Below, piece by piece: positions 7,471 to 8,768 of a stretch of DNA of 8,768 bases; position 1 is the stretch's first letter; each line of letters starts with the position of its first letter. Below the pieces are notes generated by a model. That model saw only the letters and a list, made by a program, of their open reading frames with translations. It searched no databases and was not told the DNA's origin. The stretch is from Spirosoma fluviale (GTDB lineage: Bacteria; Bacteroidota; Bacteroidia; Cytophagales; Spirosomataceae). The DNA lies in assembly GCA_945860325.1 (NCBI GenBank), contig CAMARL010000068.1, positions 1 through 8,768 of the forward strand. Direction: 5' to 3'. Position numbers and translations under genes: made by a program.

Positions 7471-8768
7471 ATGGATAAGAATTCAGTTACAGGAATCGTA
7501 TTAATCATGGCAATGCTATTGGGCTATCAATATTTTTTTGCACCCAAAGAACCCATTGAAAATCCAAAAGCAAAAATTGAAGCTTCATCGCCAAAAAAGA
7601 AAGCTATTGTTCAATCAAATGCTGATTCAACATCGAAAGCAATCAATGTAGTCGCATCAGATACTTCAATTAAGGAAGAATTAAGCATTTTAGAAAACAA
7701 CGAAATCAAAATCGTTACATCCAATTTAGGTGCTCGGATTATTTCGGTCCAACTAAAGAATTTCAAAAGTTATAAAAACTATGCGGCAGATGTTCCTACA
7801 GGTTTGTACATTTTTGACTCTAAAAAAGATCTATTCAATGTAGAAATACCTACACTTTCAGCTAAAATAAATTTGAATGCCTTAGCATATACCCTAGAGA
7901 AAAAAGATGGGGAGATATATTATACATCGGTATTGCCAACGGGAAAAAAAATCAAAGTAAAGTATAAATTAGCCGATAAAGGGTACCAACTTGGATATGG
8001 AATAGATGTTAGAGAAATATCGGATCAGATTTCAGGCAACGAATATCAAATTCATTGGAAGGAAAACATCTTGCAAAATGAAAAAGATATCAATGAAGAA
8101 AGAAAAGCAACGATCAACTACCTAATCACAGAAGATGAAGAATTCGACGCTTTATCAGAAAACCCTTCTTCCATTGAAACAGATAATATATTAAAACCTA
8201 CAGATTGGATTGCATTTAAAAAGAAATATTTTTTAACTGGATTGGTTCCTGAAGGATCAAAATTTGTAAAAGCTTCGATCACATCCACTCCGAATTTATC
8301 TGATTCGACTTACATTAAGACATTAGATGCCCAAATTACAGGATCAACACAGGATTTAAAATCAGGTAAATCAAACTTCAACTTTTACTTTGGTCCTAAT
8401 GATTATTCCATCGTAAAAACCATCGCACCTTCTTTTGGTAAAAATGTTAAACTTAGCTATGATTTCTTGTTACCCATCACGAGATACATATTTGTACCCC
8501 TATTTGAATTTCTTGAAAGCATATTTTCAAACTACGGTTTACTAATTATCATATTGGTTTTAATCATCAAAACTGCCCTATTGCCACTGACATATAAATC
8601 ATATGTGTCCATGGCAAAAACGAGAATTTTAGCTCCTGAAATAGCCGCTATTAAAGAGAAAATTGGAGATGATGCGGCTAAGGTTCAACAAGAAACCATG
8701 AAGCTATATGGCGAAGTGGGAGTAAATCCATTGAGCGGCTGTGTTCCCGTATTAGCTACTATGCCTGT
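7471..8768 (+). CDS. yidC: Membrane protein insertase YidC/Oxa1 family (3' end cut by window edge)
   Basis: YidC inserts and folds inner-membrane proteins, alone or with SecYEG. Translated by hand from the ATG at 7471, 432 codons are open to the right edge, roughly 70 percent of a typical Gram-negative YidC. The order fits the family: an N-terminal transmembrane segment (about residues 6-23, ending GYQYFF), a low-complexity Lys/Ser-rich linker (about 25-65), the large periplasmic beta-sandwich domain (about 70-325, with LGARIISVQLKNF at 86-98 and FNFYFGPNDY at 303-312), then transmembrane segment 2 (about 355-373). LPLTYKSYVSMAKTR (371-385) and the NPLSGC block (419-424) are YidC signatures. 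Lys367 occupies the place of the groove arginine (Arg366) of the E. coli protein. The remaining transmembrane segments lie beyond the window. The start is 5 bases after the pyrG stop, with no room for its own promoter, so it is probably read from the pyrG promoter. Confidence 0.96.
   Translation, partial: MDKNSVTGIVLIMAMLLGYQYFFAPKEPIENPKAKIEASSPKKKAIVQSNADSTSKAINVVASDTSIKEELSILENNEIKIVTSNLGARIISVQLKNFKSYKNYAADVPTGLYIFDSKKDLFNVEIPTLSAKINLNALAYTLEKKDGEIYYTSVLPTGKKIKVKYKLADKGYQLGYGIDVREISDQISGNEYQIHWKENILQNEKDINEERKATINYLITEDEEFDALSENPSSIETDNILKPTDWIAFKKKYFLTGLVPEGSKFVKASITSTPNLSDSTYIKTLDAQITGSTQDLKSGKSNFNFYFGPNDYSIVKTIAPSFGKNVKLSYDFLLPITRYIFVPLFEFLESIFSNYGLLIIILVLIIKTALLPLTYKSYVSMAKTRILAPEIAAIKEKIGDDAAKVQQETMKLYGEVGVNPLSGCVPVLATMP

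Noticed and set aside
7573..7665. Lys/Ser/Ala-rich stretch after the first YidC membrane segment, considered as a repeat or foreign insert
   Set aside because: A low-complexity periplasmic linker at this position is normal for Gram-negative YidC, and no repeat unit is evident.

Overview
The window looks like an ordinary piece of core chromosome from an AT-rich member of the Bacteroidota, possibly Cytophagales (the order is a weak guess). Three things point there. Two genes are preceded by the TAnnTTTG -7 promoter element typical of that phylum. Translation starts lack clear Shine-Dalgarno sequences. The gene types also fit: a carboxyspermidine-type polyamine pair, an AddA-like helicase-nuclease, and pyrG directly followed by yidC.

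Layout: four genes read leftward (minus strand) and two read rightward, diverging from a 111-bp intergenic region at 5705-5815. Leftward from that point come a 1110-residue AddA/RecB-type helicase-nuclease, an NlpC/P60 cysteine-peptidase lipoprotein whose start overlaps the helicase stop, a saccharopine-dehydrogenase-like carboxy(nor)spermidine synthase, and a carboxy(nor)spermidine decarboxylase (nspC) cut by the left edge. Rightward come CTP synthase (pyrG, complete) and the membrane insertase yidC, cut by the right edge. Coding density is very high; no gene-free stretch exceeds about 111 bp.

Functionally, the synthase and nspC form a two-step alternative route to spermidine or norspermidine, starting from aspartate semialdehyde and a diamine. 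The helicase gene should act in double-strand break processing, but no addB-like partner lies beside it. The lipoprotein probably trims peptidoglycan. pyrG makes CTP. yidC inserts inner-membrane proteins.

I found no RNA genes, mobile elements, CRISPR arrays, convincing terminators, frameshifts or signs of transfer. I see no evidence for a previously undescribed system. The findings below are modest: promoter and start-site evidence, motif substitutions, and gene-order points.
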